The notes: a model not told the origin generated them from the sequence alone. 64,000 nucleotides of DNA from Carboxylicivirga litoralis (GCF_025499605.1 NZ_JAFMVC010000001.1:310001-374000), one strand, 5' to 3'. Counted from the stretch's first letter, positions 1-9,563 are shown. Made by a program: numbers and translations.

Positions 1-1518
1 TATGTGGTTTTTCTGCTCAGCACCTATAATTGTACTTGTATACTGCTTATTAGTGTATGAAAAACGGAAGTTTCCAACTTCACCAGCATTTGATAATGCA
101 ACGCTATTAGTTGCCAAGTGACCAGTTTGAAAAAGATCACTGTAGTTATCCGGTTGTGCTGTATAAGGCCTCATCTGTCCATCCCACCATAATATTTCAC
201 GACCATCCATTTTAGGTCCCCATCCGGCAGCACCACCAGAACCCCAAAATACAGGCGTTTTCACACCATTAACATCTTGATACTTAAATCCATACTCATC
301 AGTCATATCGGCATCAAGCCCTTCAACAGCCATGGTATTACCTGTACCAAACTCATTTTGTAAATCAGGCACAAAGGCTGTATTGTCCCAGGTATAACTT
401 GATGCCACTTCAACACCAAAACCTTTTTTGCTTTTACCCGATTTAGTAGTGATTAAAACAACTCCATTCGCACCCGCATGCCCATATAACACAGACGCCT
501 TAGCTCCTTTTAGAATTTCCACCGACTCAATATCTTCAGCATTGATATCGTTGATACCAGTACCACGGTCACGTCCATCCCTATCATTTCTGTTCATTCC
601 TGAATTCTCATCAAAGATTGGAATACCATCCACCACAAATAAAGGACGAGTAGATGAAGATTCTGTCAGCGATACTGAGTTACGGATATTAATAATCATA
701 CCTCCGGTAGGACCATTAGCTGTGCCTGAGATTTTAACACCTGCAGCCTTACCATATAACGATGTCAAAGGGTTTACCGGCACACCACTTTTTACCAATT
801 CATCAGACTTAATAGAACTTACCGAGTAACCAAGAGCTTTTTTATCGCGCTTAATACCCAAAGCTGTAACCACTACTTCGTCCAAACCAGTTGTTTCTTC
901 AATCAGGGTAATATTAATTTCACGGGTTCCTCCAACAACAACCTCCTGATCTGTAAACCCGATGTAGGAAAATACTATTACATCATCGGCATTGTCTACC
1001 TCAATATTATAAGTTCCATCGATACCGGTGATAACACCGTGTTGAGGGTTCGTCTTTTCATAAACATTAACGCCTGGAAGCGGCTCACCATTAATATCGG
1101 TGACTTTCCCGGTGACTGTTAAGGTTTGTTGTTGAATACTATTGTTATTTTTTACAACAGCTGACAACACAACATGATTCTCAATCATAGAGTACCGCAC
1201 ATCACTGCTTTTAAATACAGTAGCCAGCAGGTCTTCTAACGACTGGTTGTCAGCTTTAACGGTTATACCTTTATTTACATCGATATTTGAATCGCTGTAA
1301 ATAAAAGTTACATCGGTCTGTTTTTCAATCTCCTCAAGAAGCTGCTTGATGCTAACATCTTTGAGATTTAGGTTCACTTTTGATTGCGAGTAAACATTGG
1401 CTGATAACTGCAATGTACCCACCAATACAAATAGTATCAGTAGTTTCATAATTCTTAATGTTTGTAGCCAGGAAGCATACCAGCCTCCCGAACAGGCTTT
1501 TTCTGCACTTTTTTTCAT
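1..1518 (-). CDS. SusC/RagA-family TonB-dependent receptor, N-terminal part
   Basis: Outer-membrane receptor for energised uptake of a large nutrient, usually a glycan or peptide; the substrate is not visible here. The frame is open for 506 codons from the ATG at 1518 to the window edge, so the C-terminal barrel is missing. A second in-frame ATG at 1449 begins a clear signal peptide (MKLLILFVLVGTLQLSANV); the longer start is common in FecR-regulated receptors. After the signal come an STN domain (starting KVNLNLKDVSIKQLLEEIE), a carboxypeptidase-regulatory-like domain (LTVTGKVTDINGEPLPGVNV), a TonB-box-like EVVVTALG and a plug domain containing PLFVVDGIPI. The STN domain is the part known to signal to FecR anti-sigma factors, and FecR and an ECF sigma gene lie directly upstream. 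A SusD partner would lie outside the window. Confidence 0.93.
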   Translation of the reverse strand, partial: MKKSAEKACSGGWYASWLQTLRIMKLLILFVLVGTLQLSANVYSQSKVNLNLKDVSIKQLLEEIEKQTDVTFIYSDSNIDVNKGITVKADNQSLEDLLATVFKSSDVRYSMIENHVVLSAVVKNNNSIQQQTLTVTGKVTDINGEPLPGVNVYEKTNPQHGVITGIDGTYNIEVDNADDVIVFSYIGFTDQEVVVGGTREINITLIEETTGLDEVVVTALGIKRDKKALGYSVSSIKSDELVKSGVPVNPLTSLYGKAAGVKISGTANGPTGGMIINIRNSVSLTESSSTRPLFVVDGIPIFDENSGMNRNDRDGRDRGTGINDINAEDIESVEILKGAKASVLYGHAGANGVVLITTKSGKSKKGFGVEVASSYTWDNTAFVPDLQNEFGTGNTMAVEGLDADMTDEYGFKYQDVNGVKTPVFWGSGGAAGWGPKMDGREILWWDGQMRPYTAQPDNYSDLFQTGHLATNSVALSNAGEVGNFRFSYTNKQYTSTIIGAEQKNHI

Positions 1519-1640
1519 AGTTTTGTAATGAATGTTAATGAATATCCAACTGCAATTGGATGTTTTAAATCTTATCAGGAGTATGTTGGCGCATATTCCT
1601 GATTTTGGCTAACAATCTCTTTTAATTTCTTTTACATAGG

Positions 1641-2642
1641 CTAAAGGTTTAGAATTGTAATAGAAACCCGCTCTCCATCAATATGATATTCAAGCGGCTG
1701 AACTAGTTTCATAATATTTAGTAATTCACTCAATGATTCAGACTTAACCGTAAACGTAAAACGTTTCTGTGCCAATAGCTCACTATTATTTAGCTCTATA
1801 GCAACACCATACCATTTATCCAGCTTCTCAATCACCTCAGTAAGAGGTGTATTATCAAACTTCAACACATTATCTTTCCAGCAGATAATATTGTTAATAT
1901 TACCTTCAATTATTTGCAGACTATTTCTGTAGCCATTGGCCAAAGCCACCTGACCAGGTAGTATTCCCACCTTTTTCCCATTCAACAAAGACACATCAAC
2001 TCTACCTTCGAGTAAAGAGGTTTCTGTATGTGGCGATGAAGCGTAGGCCATCACATTAAATTTTGTCCCTAACACTTTCACTTCACAATCTTTAGTGTGC
2101 ACCAAAAATGGCAAATCGGCGTTGGAGGCCACTTCAAAATAAGCTTCACCTTCAAGGCTAATGTTACGGTTGACACGCCCATAATCCGTGTTATAGGTCA
2201 ACACTGAGGCAGAATTAATCCATACAATTGTACCATCAGGTAGTTCGAGTCGACTTTTTTCTCCACTTGGCACAACCGTTTTAACGAGAAGCACCTCAGT
2301 ACCTGCATTTTGTTGATAAAGCATTAAGAAACTGACCCCAGCTAACAAAACCACAACTACAGCAGCTACAGCCTGCCAGATTCTCAACACCTTTTTAAGC
2401 TTTAAAGCAGAGTTAACAGACACATTTTGAATATGAGATTTAAACTTCAACCATTCTTGCCTGGTATCAGCCACCTCATTGGCATCAAGATAAGAGCTTT
2501 CCCATACATCTTTTATTTCAACATAATATCGAGCATTGCCTTCGTTCTCTTTAACCCAATCAACTAGCTCATATTGCTCCTTAAGAGACAAATCACCTTC
2601 CAGGTAATCAATTATTCTTTTTTCTATTGTTTGTAAATCCAT
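1641..2642 (-). CDS. FecR-family anti-sigma factor
   Basis: Inner-membrane regulator that holds the ECF sigma factor and releases it when the receptor's STN domain signals ligand binding (family knowledge). The 333 residues show a cytoplasmic N-terminal part, one transmembrane helix near residues 88-110 (AVAAVVVVLLAGVSFLMLY), a periplasmic FecR core (SGEKSRLELPDGTIVWINSA and the GEAYFEV motif) and a C-terminal DUF4974-type domain (FDNTPLTEVIEKLDKWYGV). It lies between the sigma gene (159 bp upstream) and the receptor (122 bp downstream), all on the minus strand. This is the standard Bacteroidetes order, so cotranscription is likely. Confidence 0.95.
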   Translation of the reverse strand: MDLQTIEKRIIDYLEGDLSLKEQYELVDWVKENEGNARYYVEIKDVWESSYLDANEVADTRQEWLKFKSHIQNVSVNSALKLKKVLRIWQAVAAVVVVLLAGVSFLMLYQQNAGTEVLLVKTVVPSGEKSRLELPDGTIVWINSASVLTYNTDYGRVNRNISLEGEAYFEVASNADLPFLVHTKDCEVKVLGTKFNVMAYASSPHTETSLLEGRVDVSLLNGKKVGILPGQVALANGYRNSLQIIEGNINNIICWKDNVLKFDNTPLTEVIEKLDKWYGVAIELNNSELLAQKRFTFTVKSESLSELLNIMKLVQPLEYHIDGERVSITILNL

Positions 2643-2801
2643 TTCTTTTCAGGCTTCATTGCTATAACACATCAACTGCTTTTTACCCTACCCATAATTT
2701 TAAGATTTTTTACATTTTTTCACATACCCAATAGAATAACAACGCTTCACCACCTTACAAGTAAGTAGTGTGCTGCATTGAAAACTAAAACATCTAATGA
2801 T

Positions 2802-3404
2802 TTATAAGAAAATAGATAGCAATTCGGCAAATTCCTTCCTGAACACAAATAACGCTTTGGTAATCTGTTTTTCTACCATTTTAACAGAGACTCCCATCCT
2901 TTCAGCAATTTCTTTGTTTTTTAAGCCTTCATTACGACTCATTTGAAACACCTCTACACATCCCTTTGGCAAACGATTCATAACCTGTCCGAACTGCTCT
3001 TCGAGTTCCAACTCCAAAAGACTTGTGAAGGGATTATCTGGATTGCAAACAACAGAACGCTCAGCCGCATTCATCACGGCAGCCGGAGTTTCGTCAATAG
3101 TTTGTAGTTTTTTGTTATCTCGTATTGTATTTAAGGCCTTGTTTCTGACCGCCTGAAATAAATAGGCTTTCGCATTACCTTTAAAAGTCCGATGTTCAAT
3201 CTGTTTCCAAAAAGCAGTAAAAACCTCCTGAACAATATCTTTAGCCAGCTCAGTATCATGCACATATTTATTAACATACAAAACCAATCTGCCATGATAT
3301 TTCATATAAAGCTGTTCAAAGACAACAGCTCTTTCATCAGACGACAGATTTCCAATTTGCATATCAATTAATTTCCCTTCCATTACCTCCTTAATTATAT
3401 ACAA
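2802..3404 (-). CDS. ECF RNA polymerase sigma factor (Bacteroidetes sigma-70 family)
   Basis: Extracytoplasmic-function sigma factor expected to transcribe the downstream receptor operon. Region 2 is visible as FEQLYMKYHGRLVLYV followed by DIVQEVFTAFWK. Region 4 is the C-terminal helix-turn-helix, with the LPKGCVEVF, NKEIAERMGVS and KMVEKQI segments. The length of 200 residues is normal. The annotated ATG at 3404 is the longest choice; in-frame ATGs at 3383 and 3362 are alternatives, and the homologous part begins after the third Met. It is divergent from purM, with 331 bp between them. Confidence 0.93.
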   Translation of the reverse strand: MYIIKEVMEGKLIDMQIGNLSSDERAVVFEQLYMKYHGRLVLYVNKYVHDTELAKDIVQEVFTAFWKQIEHRTFKGNAKAYLFQAVRNKALNTIRDNKKLQTIDETPAAVMNAAERSVVCNPDNPFTSLLELELEEQFGQVMNRLPKGCVEVFQMSRNEGLKNKEIAERMGVSVKMVEKQITKALFVFRKEFAELLSIFL

Positions 3405-3735
3405 CCCTTATATGTCTATAATTATTTTGTGTTTTCCTTTCGTCGTTATCGACAATACAAATGACAACAGTTTTTAACCATTGTTAACGTTTGCAAATTA
3501 CGGATTTCTGCAGACAAAATCATTCTCTTGATAGATATACAACTTAAAAAGAACATAATTCCCCTAATAAAGAACATTATTTTAGTATTCACTGACACAC
3601 CATAAGCCACTGAATCCTTCACTAAATGGATTTTAGCATAAAACACGACTCTATAGACGCTTTTTTTGATGATGCCGAAAGATTGTACTATTTTTGCACT
3701 CCGAAATAGGGTAAAAAACTGATAAATTTATACTT
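3405..3735. other. Divergent intergenic region between the ECF sigma gene and purM
   Basis: 331 bp without a credible gene. Short open frames here overlap the purM promoter and have no recognisable protein features. The right part holds the purM promoter (3665-3696). No clear operator or promoter for the sigma gene could be recognised. Confidence 0.6.
3665..3696 (+). promoter_or_regulatory. Bacteroidetes housekeeping promoter of purM
   Basis: TTTG at 3665-3668 and TATTTTTG at 3689-3696 match the Bacteroidetes -33 (TTTG) and -7 (TAnnTTTG) consensus with a 20-bp spacer. The start codon is 40 bp downstream. Confidence 0.75.
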
Positions 3736-4905
3736 GTGAGCTCAGATTCGAGATACAACCAACGCGGCGTTTCCGCTTCAAAAGAAGATGTACACAACGC
3801 CATTAAAAACATTGACAAAGGCGTATTTCCACAGGCATTCTGCAAAATTGTTCCTGACATACTTGGGGGCGATGATGAATATTGTAATATTATGCATGCC
3901 GATGGCGCCGGAACAAAGTCATCACTGGCTTATCTCTACTGGAAAGAAACAGGTGATGTATCGGTTTGGAAAGGAATAGCTCAGGATGCCATCATCATGA
4001 ACGTGGATGACTTGTTGTGTGTTGGTGCTACAGAAAACATCCTGGTTTCATCAACCATTGGTCGTAACAAAAACCTGATTCCGGGTGAAGTCATTTCTGC
4101 CATTATTAATGGAACAGATGAACTACTGGCTGAGTTGAGAGAAATGGGCATCAGCATATACCCTACCGGGGGCGAAACAGCTGATGTGGGTGATCTTGTA
4201 AAGACTGTTATTGTTGACAGCACGGTAACTTGCCGCATGAAGCGTAGTGATGTGATTTCGAACCACAACATTCAGCCCGGCGATGTTATTGTTGGTTTAT
4301 CATCATCAGGTCAGGCGACTTACGAAAAAGAATACAATGGTGGTATGGGAAGTAATGGTTTAACTTCTGCCCGCCACGACGTTTTTGCCAAATACTTGGC
4401 AGGAAAATACCCTGAGAGTTTTGATGGTTCAGTACCGGAAGATTTGGTTTACTCAGGTAACTACAAATTAACCGACAGCGTAAAAGACTCCCCGCTTGAT
4501 GCCGGCAAATTGGTACTTTCGCCTACCAGAACCTATGCCCCGGTAATCAAAAAGGTATTGGACGAAATGCGCAGCGATATTCACGGTATGGTTCACTGTT
4601 CGGGTGGTGCTCAAACCAAAGTATTGCACTTTGTGGATAATGTCCATGTAATTAAAGATAACTTATTTGATGTTCCGCCTCTTTTCAAAACCATTCACGA
4701 AGAATCAGGTACAGACTGGAAAGAGATGTACAAAGTGTTTAACATGGGACATCGCTACGAAATATATTTATCACCTGAAAAGGCTGATAAAATTATTGAA
4801 ATTGCCAAATCATTTAACATCGACGCACAAGTTGTTGGTCGTGTGGAAGCGCACGAAGGCAAAAAACTGACCATCGAAAGTGAATTTGGTACTTTCGAAT
4901 ATTAA
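3736..4905 (+). CDS. purM: Phosphoribosylformylglycinamidine cyclo-ligase (AIR synthase)
   Basis: Fifth step of purine synthesis: ATP-dependent closure of FGAM to aminoimidazole ribotide, cytoplasmic. The 389 residues match the long Bacteroidetes form of PurM. The N-terminus SSDSRYNQRGVSASKEDV is typical of the phylum, and the HADGAGTKSSLA and GGETADVGDLV segments belong to the ATP-binding AIRS fold. The start is a GTG at 3736; no in-frame ATG near the conserved N-terminus competes. The gene heads a purM-prfA-pyrF series that I recognise as a conserved order in Bacteroides relatives. Confidence 0.96.
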   Translation: MSSDSRYNQRGVSASKEDVHNAIKNIDKGVFPQAFCKIVPDILGGDDEYCNIMHADGAGTKSSLAYLYWKETGDVSVWKGIAQDAIIMNVDDLLCVGATENILVSSTIGRNKNLIPGEVISAIINGTDELLAELREMGISIYPTGGETADVGDLVKTVIVDSTVTCRMKRSDVISNHNIQPGDVIVGLSSSGQATYEKEYNGGMGSNGLTSARHDVFAKYLAGKYPESFDGSVPEDLVYSGNYKLTDSVKDSPLDAGKLVLSPTRTYAPVIKKVLDEMRSDIHGMVHCSGGAQTKVLHFVDNVHVIKDNLFDVPPLFKTIHEESGTDWKEMYKVFNMGHRYEIYLSPEKADKIIEIAKSFNIDAQVVGRVEAHEGKKLTIESEFGTFEY

Positions 4906-4926
4906 AGGCAACTGAAAACACTTGCT

Positions 4927-5000
4927 CACTGAGCGAAGCCGAAGTGATTATCTATTGATAATATATATTCATATAATTTCATCTCGACTTCGCCCGATGA
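4927..5000. repeat. REP-like imperfect palindromic intergenic element
   Basis: Between purM and prfA. CACTGAGCGAAGCCGAAGTG at 4927-4946 folds on its CACT/AGTG ends. A related segment in the opposite orientation, CTCGACTTCGCCCG, sits at 4983-4996, flanked by CATC/GATG. The GAGCGAAG...CGAAG core resembles a short palindromic element often found between genes in Bacteroidetes (from memory). The two halves could pair into one larger hairpin. No other copy was noticed in this window. Confidence 0.5.
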
Positions 5001-5084
5001 CCAACGTTCATTTTCAGAACAGCTAATTGAACGATAGACGTTTATACGCCTGTCAATTGTTTAATGATTGTCAACAACTAAGAT

Positions 5085-6170
5085 ATGGCACAACACGATT
5101 TATTAGAAAAACTGGAAGGTCTTCGATTGCGTTTCCTGGAGGTATCTGAGCAGATTACCAATCCGGAAGTTATTGCTGACACCAAAAGATATGTTAAGCT
5201 CAACAAAGAATACTCAGAGCTTGAAAAAGTGGTTACAGTTCGTAACGAATTTGAAAACACTTTAAACAACATCGAATCAACAAAGGAGATGCTCAAAGAA
5301 GAGACGGATCCAGAGATGAAAGAGATGGCCAAAATGGAGTTGGACGAGTTGGAAGCCAAGCTTCCAGTGATGGAGGAAGAAATTAAAGTACTTCTCATCC
5401 CTGCCGATCCTCAGGACAGCAAAAATGCAGTGCTTGAAATCCGTGCCGGAACAGGTGGTGATGAAGCCAGTATTTTTGCCGGCGAATTAGCACGTATGTA
5501 TACCAAATATTGCCAGGACAAAGGCTGGCGCGTTGAAATCACCAATAGCAACGAAGGGACGTCCGGAGGTTATAAAGAAGTGGTGATGAACGTAACGGGA
5601 ACTGGGGTGTATGGTATTTTAAAATATGAATCAGGTGTTCACCGCGTTCAGCGTGTGCCACAAACCGAAACACAAGGGCGTGTTCATACATCAGCTGCCA
5701 CTGTAGCGGTTTTACCTGAGGCCGAAGAGTTTGATATTGAATTAAAGACTGAAGATATCCGTAAAGACACTTACTGTGCATCAGGACCTGGTGGACAGTC
5801 GGTTAACACCACTTATTCAGCTATCCGATTAACACACATCCCATCAGGCATTGTGGTTACTTGCCAGGATCAAAAATCACAGCTGAAGAACTTAGATAAA
5901 GCCATGGCTGAACTACGTACGCGTCTTTACAACTTGGAATACCAGAAATACCTGGATGAGATTTCATCGCAGCGTAAAACGATGGTGTCATCAGGCGACC
6001 GTTCGGCTAAGATCCGTACTTACAACTATCCGCAAGGACGAGTTACCGATCACCGCATCAACCTGACAATGTACAACTTGCCAGCCATTATGGATGGTGA
6101 TATTCAGCAAATCATTGATAAACTAATCGTTGAAGAAAATGCTGAGCGCTTGAAAGCAAGCGAAATGTAA
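5085..6170 (+). CDS. prfA: Peptide chain release factor 1
   Basis: Recognises UAA and UAG and triggers peptidyl-tRNA hydrolysis on the ribosome. The 361 residues are the family's usual length. The codon-recognition tripeptide is PQT (residues 192-194, within GVHRVQRVPQTETQGR), the RF1-type PxT rather than the SPF of RF2. The catalytic GGQ is at residues 236-238 in ASGPGGQSVNTTYSA. The N-terminal domain 1 is a charged coiled-coil segment. It is preceded by a REP-like repeat and followed by a short hairpin and AGCT-rich repeats. Confidence 0.97.
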   Translation: MAQHDLLEKLEGLRLRFLEVSEQITNPEVIADTKRYVKLNKEYSELEKVVTVRNEFENTLNNIESTKEMLKEETDPEMKEMAKMELDELEAKLPVMEEEIKVLLIPADPQDSKNAVLEIRAGTGGDEASIFAGELARMYTKYCQDKGWRVEITNSNEGTSGGYKEVVMNVTGTGVYGILKYESGVHRVQRVPQTETQGRVHTSAATVAVLPEAEEFDIELKTEDIRKDTYCASGPGGQSVNTTYSAIRLTHIPSGIVVTCQDQKSQLKNLDKAMAELRTRLYNLEYQKYLDEISSQRKTMVSSGDRSAKIRTYNYPQGRVTDHRINLTMYNLPAIMDGDIQQIIDKLIVEENAERLKASEM

Positions 6171-6192
6171 AAATGCGATTCGCATTTTTACA
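6170..6192 (+). terminator. Probable intrinsic terminator after prfA
   Basis: AAAATGCG, a three-base loop, then CGCATTTTT immediately after the prfA stop. The stem is short and AT-rich with a U tract, so it may be inefficient. Confidence 0.5.
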
Positions 6193-6197
6193 GCTGA

Positions 6198-6278
6198 CAG
6201 CTATTAGCTATTAGCTATTAGCTTTTTTTAAACAAATAATCATTTTGCTAGCAGCTAACAGCTAGCAGCTAACAGCTA
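6198..6278. repeat. AGCT-rich tandem repeats between prfA and pyrF
   Basis: The unit AGCTATT (7 bp) occurs three times in a row from 6199, ending in AGCTTTTTTT. From 6247 a 14-bp unit GCTAGCAGCTAACA occurs twice exactly (6247-6260 and 6261-6274). Because AGCT and GCTAGC are self-complementary, several alternative hairpins are possible. The array ends about 10 bp before the pyrF start codon, so it may affect pyrF translation (inference). Confidence 0.75.
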
Positions 6279-6284
6279 TACAAT

Positions 6285-7112
6285 ATGACATCACAAGAGC
6301 TTTTTGAAAACATTAAAAAGAAGAAGAGTTTTTTATGCGTTGGGTTGGATACCGACATCAATAAAATTCCACGTCACTTATTAGACACGACTGATCCTAT
6401 CTTTGCTTTCAACAAGCAGATTATTGATGCAACACACGATGTAGCGGTTGCCTACAAACCAAATTTGGCATTTTACGAGAGCCTGGGCGTAAATGGCTGG
6501 AACTCGTTGGAAAAAACGGTTAACTACATCAAATACAATTACCCTGACATTTTCATTATTGCCGATGCCAAGCGTGGCGATATTGGCAATACCTCAGCGA
6601 TGTATGCCAAGGCATTCTTCGACCACATGGAGTTTGATTCAGTAACCGTTGCTCCATACATGGGCGAAGATTCGGTAAAGCCATTCTTAACACATGTTGA
6701 CAAGTGGGTAATTTTATTGGCATTGACCTCAAACAAAGGTGCTTTCGACTTCCAGTTTATGGAAGAGAAGGACGAGAAGTTATATGAGAAAGTGATTAAA
6801 ACCAGTGCCACATGGGGAACGGAAGAAAACTTAATGTATGTAGTAGGTGCCACTAAAGCTGAAATGCTGGCAGATATACGCAAACTGATTCCAAATCACT
6901 TCTTATTGGTTCCTGGAGTGGGTGCACAAGGAGGAAGTTTAGAAGAAGTGGCTAAAAACGGAATGAACAGTAAATGTGGTCTGTTAGTCAACTCAAGTCG
7001 AGGTATTATTTACGCCAGCGATGCTGAAGATTTTGCTGAGAAAGCGCGCGAAAATGCCATTGCTGTTCAGCAAGACATGGAGAAGTTACTAAAACAGCAT
7101 GGTCTGATTTAA
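6285..7112 (+). CDS. pyrF: Orotidine 5'-phosphate decarboxylase
   Basis: Last step of UMP synthesis, decarboxylation of OMP; soluble TIM barrel. The 275-residue length and the [15 protein letters not shown] start mark the longer PyrF type used by Bacteroidetes. The catalytic signature is DAKRGD at residues 94-99, carrying the essential Asp-Lys-Asp set. The phosphate-binding loop is near [10 protein letters not shown] and LLVNSSRGI. An AGCT-rich repeat lies just upstream and a strong terminator downstream. Confidence 0.96.
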   Translation: MTSQELFENIKKKKSFLCVGLDTDINKIPRHLLDTTDPIFAFNKQIIDATHDVAVAYKPNLAFYESLGVNGWNSLEKTVNYIKYNYPDIFIIADAKRGDIGNTSAMYAKAFFDHMEFDSVTVAPYMGEDSVKPFLTHVDKWVILLALTSNKGAFDFQFMEEKDEKLYEKVIKTSATWGTEENLMYVVGATKAEMLADIRKLIPNHFLLVPGVGAQGGSLEEVAKNGMNSKCGLLVNSSRGIIYASDAEDFAEKARENAIAVQQDMEKLLKQHGLI

Positions 7113-7131
7113 CAACCATCTATAATATATG

Positions 7132-7165
7132 AAAGCCCGAAGCAGTTTTGTTTCGGGCTTTTTTG
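7132..7165 (+). terminator. Intrinsic terminator after pyrF
   Basis: AGCCCGAA (7134-7141) and TTCGGGCT (7152-7159) form a GC-rich stem followed by a run of T. Confidence 0.85.
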
Positions 7166-7236
7166 TTGCTCTAATCACAATAGCAACTTGCGCTTCTTAA
7201 CAATATATTTTAATTTCAGTTGCTAAACCAATCCTC

Positions 7237-8505
7237 ATGAACGAAGAATTTCTACATTACATCTGGCAGCACAAACTTTACAAACCCGAACTCACTACTG
7301 TAGCTGGCGAACAAATGGAAGTCATTCATCCCGGCACCAGAAACACCGATGGAGGCCCTGACTTTTTTAATGCGAAGATTAAAATAGACGACACACTTTG
7401 GGCAGGCAATGTGGAAATTCATCAGAATGAAAAAGAATGGTATGAGCATCAACATCACAAAGATTCGACCTACAATAATGTTATCCTGCATGTTGTTGAA
7501 CAGCATACATCATCCACCTTAAACTCAAAAGAAAGGGAAATTCCCGTATGTCAGATTGAGATCAGCCCTGAATTACGAAATAATTACCAGCAACTATATT
7601 TTAACGAAAGTTGGATTCCTTGTGCAGATGCCATTTCAGCGGTTCAGGATTTCACCCTCCATCAATGGATTGACCGACTCTTGATTGAAAAATTACAGGA
7701 AAAATCACTTCTTATCGAATCCTTACTTGAGGAATCAAATAATAATTGGGATCAGGTCTTTTTTGTGCTACTGTGCCGCAGTTTTGGTTTTGGGATAAAC
7801 GGCTTACCTTTTGAACTCATGGCACGACAAACACCTTTTAACACCATACTTAAGCATGCCGATAATTTATTTCAGGTAGAAGCTATTTTATTTGGTCAGG
7901 CAGGTTTTCTGGCTAATGCAATGACGGATAATTATTCTATTGCACTAAAAAAAGAATATGAGTTTCTGAGAAAAAAATACAATTTCAAACCTATTGAGCA
8001 ACACCTTTGGAAGTTTCTTCGCCTTCGGCCAGCCAATTTTCCAACAATACGCCTCGCACAGTTAGCGCAACTCATTGTTTATACAAAAGGATGCTTCGAT
8101 ACATTGCTCAACCTGCAAAACAAGAAGCACCCTTTAACTTTGATAGACATTACTGTTTCAGACTACTGGAAAAATCATTATCGACTAAATACTCAGTCAT
8201 CAAACTCATCCAATAAAACATTAGGAAAACCATCACGACTAAGGATAATTTACAATACAATTATCCCTTACCTGTTTATATATTCGGCAAAACACCATAA
8301 CGAAGTACAAAAAGAAAAAATCATTGACTATCTTTATCAACAGCCCGCAGAAAAAAACATCATCATTGATAAATGGGCTGAATTAGGAATTATTTCAGAA
8401 AATGAGGCACAAGCTCAAGCACTCATTTACCTGAAAAAGACCTATTGCAATAATAAGAAATGCCTGAGTTGCAGAATCGGACATGAAGTTTTATGCAAAA
8501 GATAG
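7237..8505 (+). CDS. DUF2851 family protein
   Basis: Conserved Bacteroidetes protein of unknown function, recognised from its N-terminal half: EEFLHYIWQHKLY, then HPGTRNTDGGPDFFNAKI and GNVEIHQNEKEWY. The 422 residues are typical. There is no signal peptide or membrane helix, so it is probably cytoplasmic. The C-terminus has a Cys-rich end (CNNKKCLSCRIGHEVLC) that could bind a metal (inference). It overlaps the downstream K+ channel gene by 13 bp, so the two are probably translationally coupled. Confidence 0.85.
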   Translation: MNEEFLHYIWQHKLYKPELTTVAGEQMEVIHPGTRNTDGGPDFFNAKIKIDDTLWAGNVEIHQNEKEWYEHQHHKDSTYNNVILHVVEQHTSSTLNSKEREIPVCQIEISPELRNNYQQLYFNESWIPCADAISAVQDFTLHQWIDRLLIEKLQEKSLLIESLLEESNNNWDQVFFVLLCRSFGFGINGLPFELMARQTPFNTILKHADNLFQVEAILFGQAGFLANAMTDNYSIALKKEYEFLRKKYNFKPIEQHLWKFLRLRPANFPTIRLAQLAQLIVYTKGCFDTLLNLQNKKHPLTLIDITVSDYWKNHYRLNTQSSNSSNKTLGKPSRLRIIYNTIIPYLFIYSAKHHNEVQKEKIIDYLYQQPAEKNIIIDKWAELGIISENEAQAQALIYLKKTYCNNKKCLSCRIGHEVLCKR

Positions 8506-9563
8506 AAAACAATACAGTATACCACGATACAATCAAAGCCCTCTTAACAGCCGCAGGCCTGTTGATACTGACTATTGCCATCGGTTCGGCCGGCTTTATA
8601 CTTATTGAAGGCTACCGATTTGTCGATGCTGTTTACATGACAGTTATAACAATGGCTACTGTTGGTTTTCGGGAAGTTGTACCTTTAACCGATGCAGGTA
8701 AGATTTTTACCGTTTTTCTTATTATTTTTAGCTTAGGAATTTTTGGTTATGTCATCACCCAGGTAACACGTATTGTTTTTGAAGGCGTATTGCATCAATC
8801 ATATAAAGCTTATCAATTGAGAAAAAAGATTGTCAAATTAGAAGATCACGTTATTGTTTGTGGATTTGGACGCAATGGCTACCAGGCTTGTGTTGAATTG
8901 TCGGAGCACGGAGAACAGTTTGTTATAGTTGAAAAGCGCGACCATGTGGTTTCGCGCATCCTTGAAGATCCTGAACTTTTATATGTACAAGGAGATGCCA
9001 GCTCTGAAGAGGTACTGGATGCCGCACAAATAAGGAAAGCCAGAGCTTTGATTACAGCTCTTCCTAATGATGCGGATAACATGTTTGTGGTTTTGACAGC
9101 TGCCGAAATGAATCCTTCACTGAAAATCATCAGCCGTGCAAGTGACTTCCGTTCCGACACCAAACTTAGACGAGCAGGTGCTACCAATGTGATTATGCCT
9201 GATCGAATTGGTGGCCAGCGCATGGCTAAATTAGTTACACAGCCCGATGTGGTTGAATTTATGGAGTACATCTTACTACAACGCTCCAAAGACGTACAGC
9301 TCATGGAAATCGATTGTAACAAACTGGCTGTTGTTAATTACAAAAAGACCATCCGAGAGTTAAAATTGAGAGAAAAATCTGGTGCAAACCTGGTGGGCAT
9401 AAAAACAGGAGAAGGTGCATACCTGTTCAACCCCTCACCCGACATTGAAATTACACCAGCAGATAAATTATTTGTATTAGGCTCTCCAAATCAAATTGAG
9501 CAGTTCAAATTAATTCTCACGGGTGCCGAACAAGTCGTAAGCAACTCAACCAGTCTTAGTTAA
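8493..9563 (+). CDS. Two-TM potassium channel with RCK (TrkA-N/TrkA-C) domains
   Basis: Probable ligand-gated K+ channel in the inner membrane. TM1 spans about residues 14-40 and TM2 about 70-92, with a pore loop between. The selectivity filter reads TVGFRE (residues 56-61), where the canonical second Gly of TVGYGD/TVGFGE is Arg60. The cytoplasmic part is an RCK N-domain (nucleotide-binding GFGRNG at 124-129, EKRD after the next strand) and a TrkA-C-like domain (about 275-345). It overlaps the preceding DUF2851 gene by 13 bp. The Arg is read from an unambiguous CGG codon. The missing Gly may change selectivity, although related channels with K or R at this place are known to me. Confidence 0.88.
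   Translation: MQKIENNTVYHDTIKALLTAAGLLILTIAIGSAGFILIEGYRFVDAVYMTVITMATVGFREVVPLTDAGKIFTVFLIIFSLGIFGYVITQVTRIVFEGVLHQSYKAYQLRKKIVKLEDHVIVCGFGRNGYQACVELSEHGEQFVIVEKRDHVVSRILEDPELLYVQGDASSEEVLDAAQIRKARALITALPNDADNMFVVLTAAEMNPSLKIISRASDFRSDTKLRRAGATNVIMPDRIGGQRMAKLVTQPDVVEFMEYILLQRSKDVQLMEIDCNKLAVVNYKKTIRELKLREKSGANLVGIKTGEGAYLFNPSPDIEITPADKLFVLGSPNQIEQFKLILTGAEQVVSNSTSLS

Noticed and set aside
428-829. Plus-strand 133-codon frame inside the receptor gene
   Set aside because: Antisense shadow of the SusC-like gene; no protein-like features.
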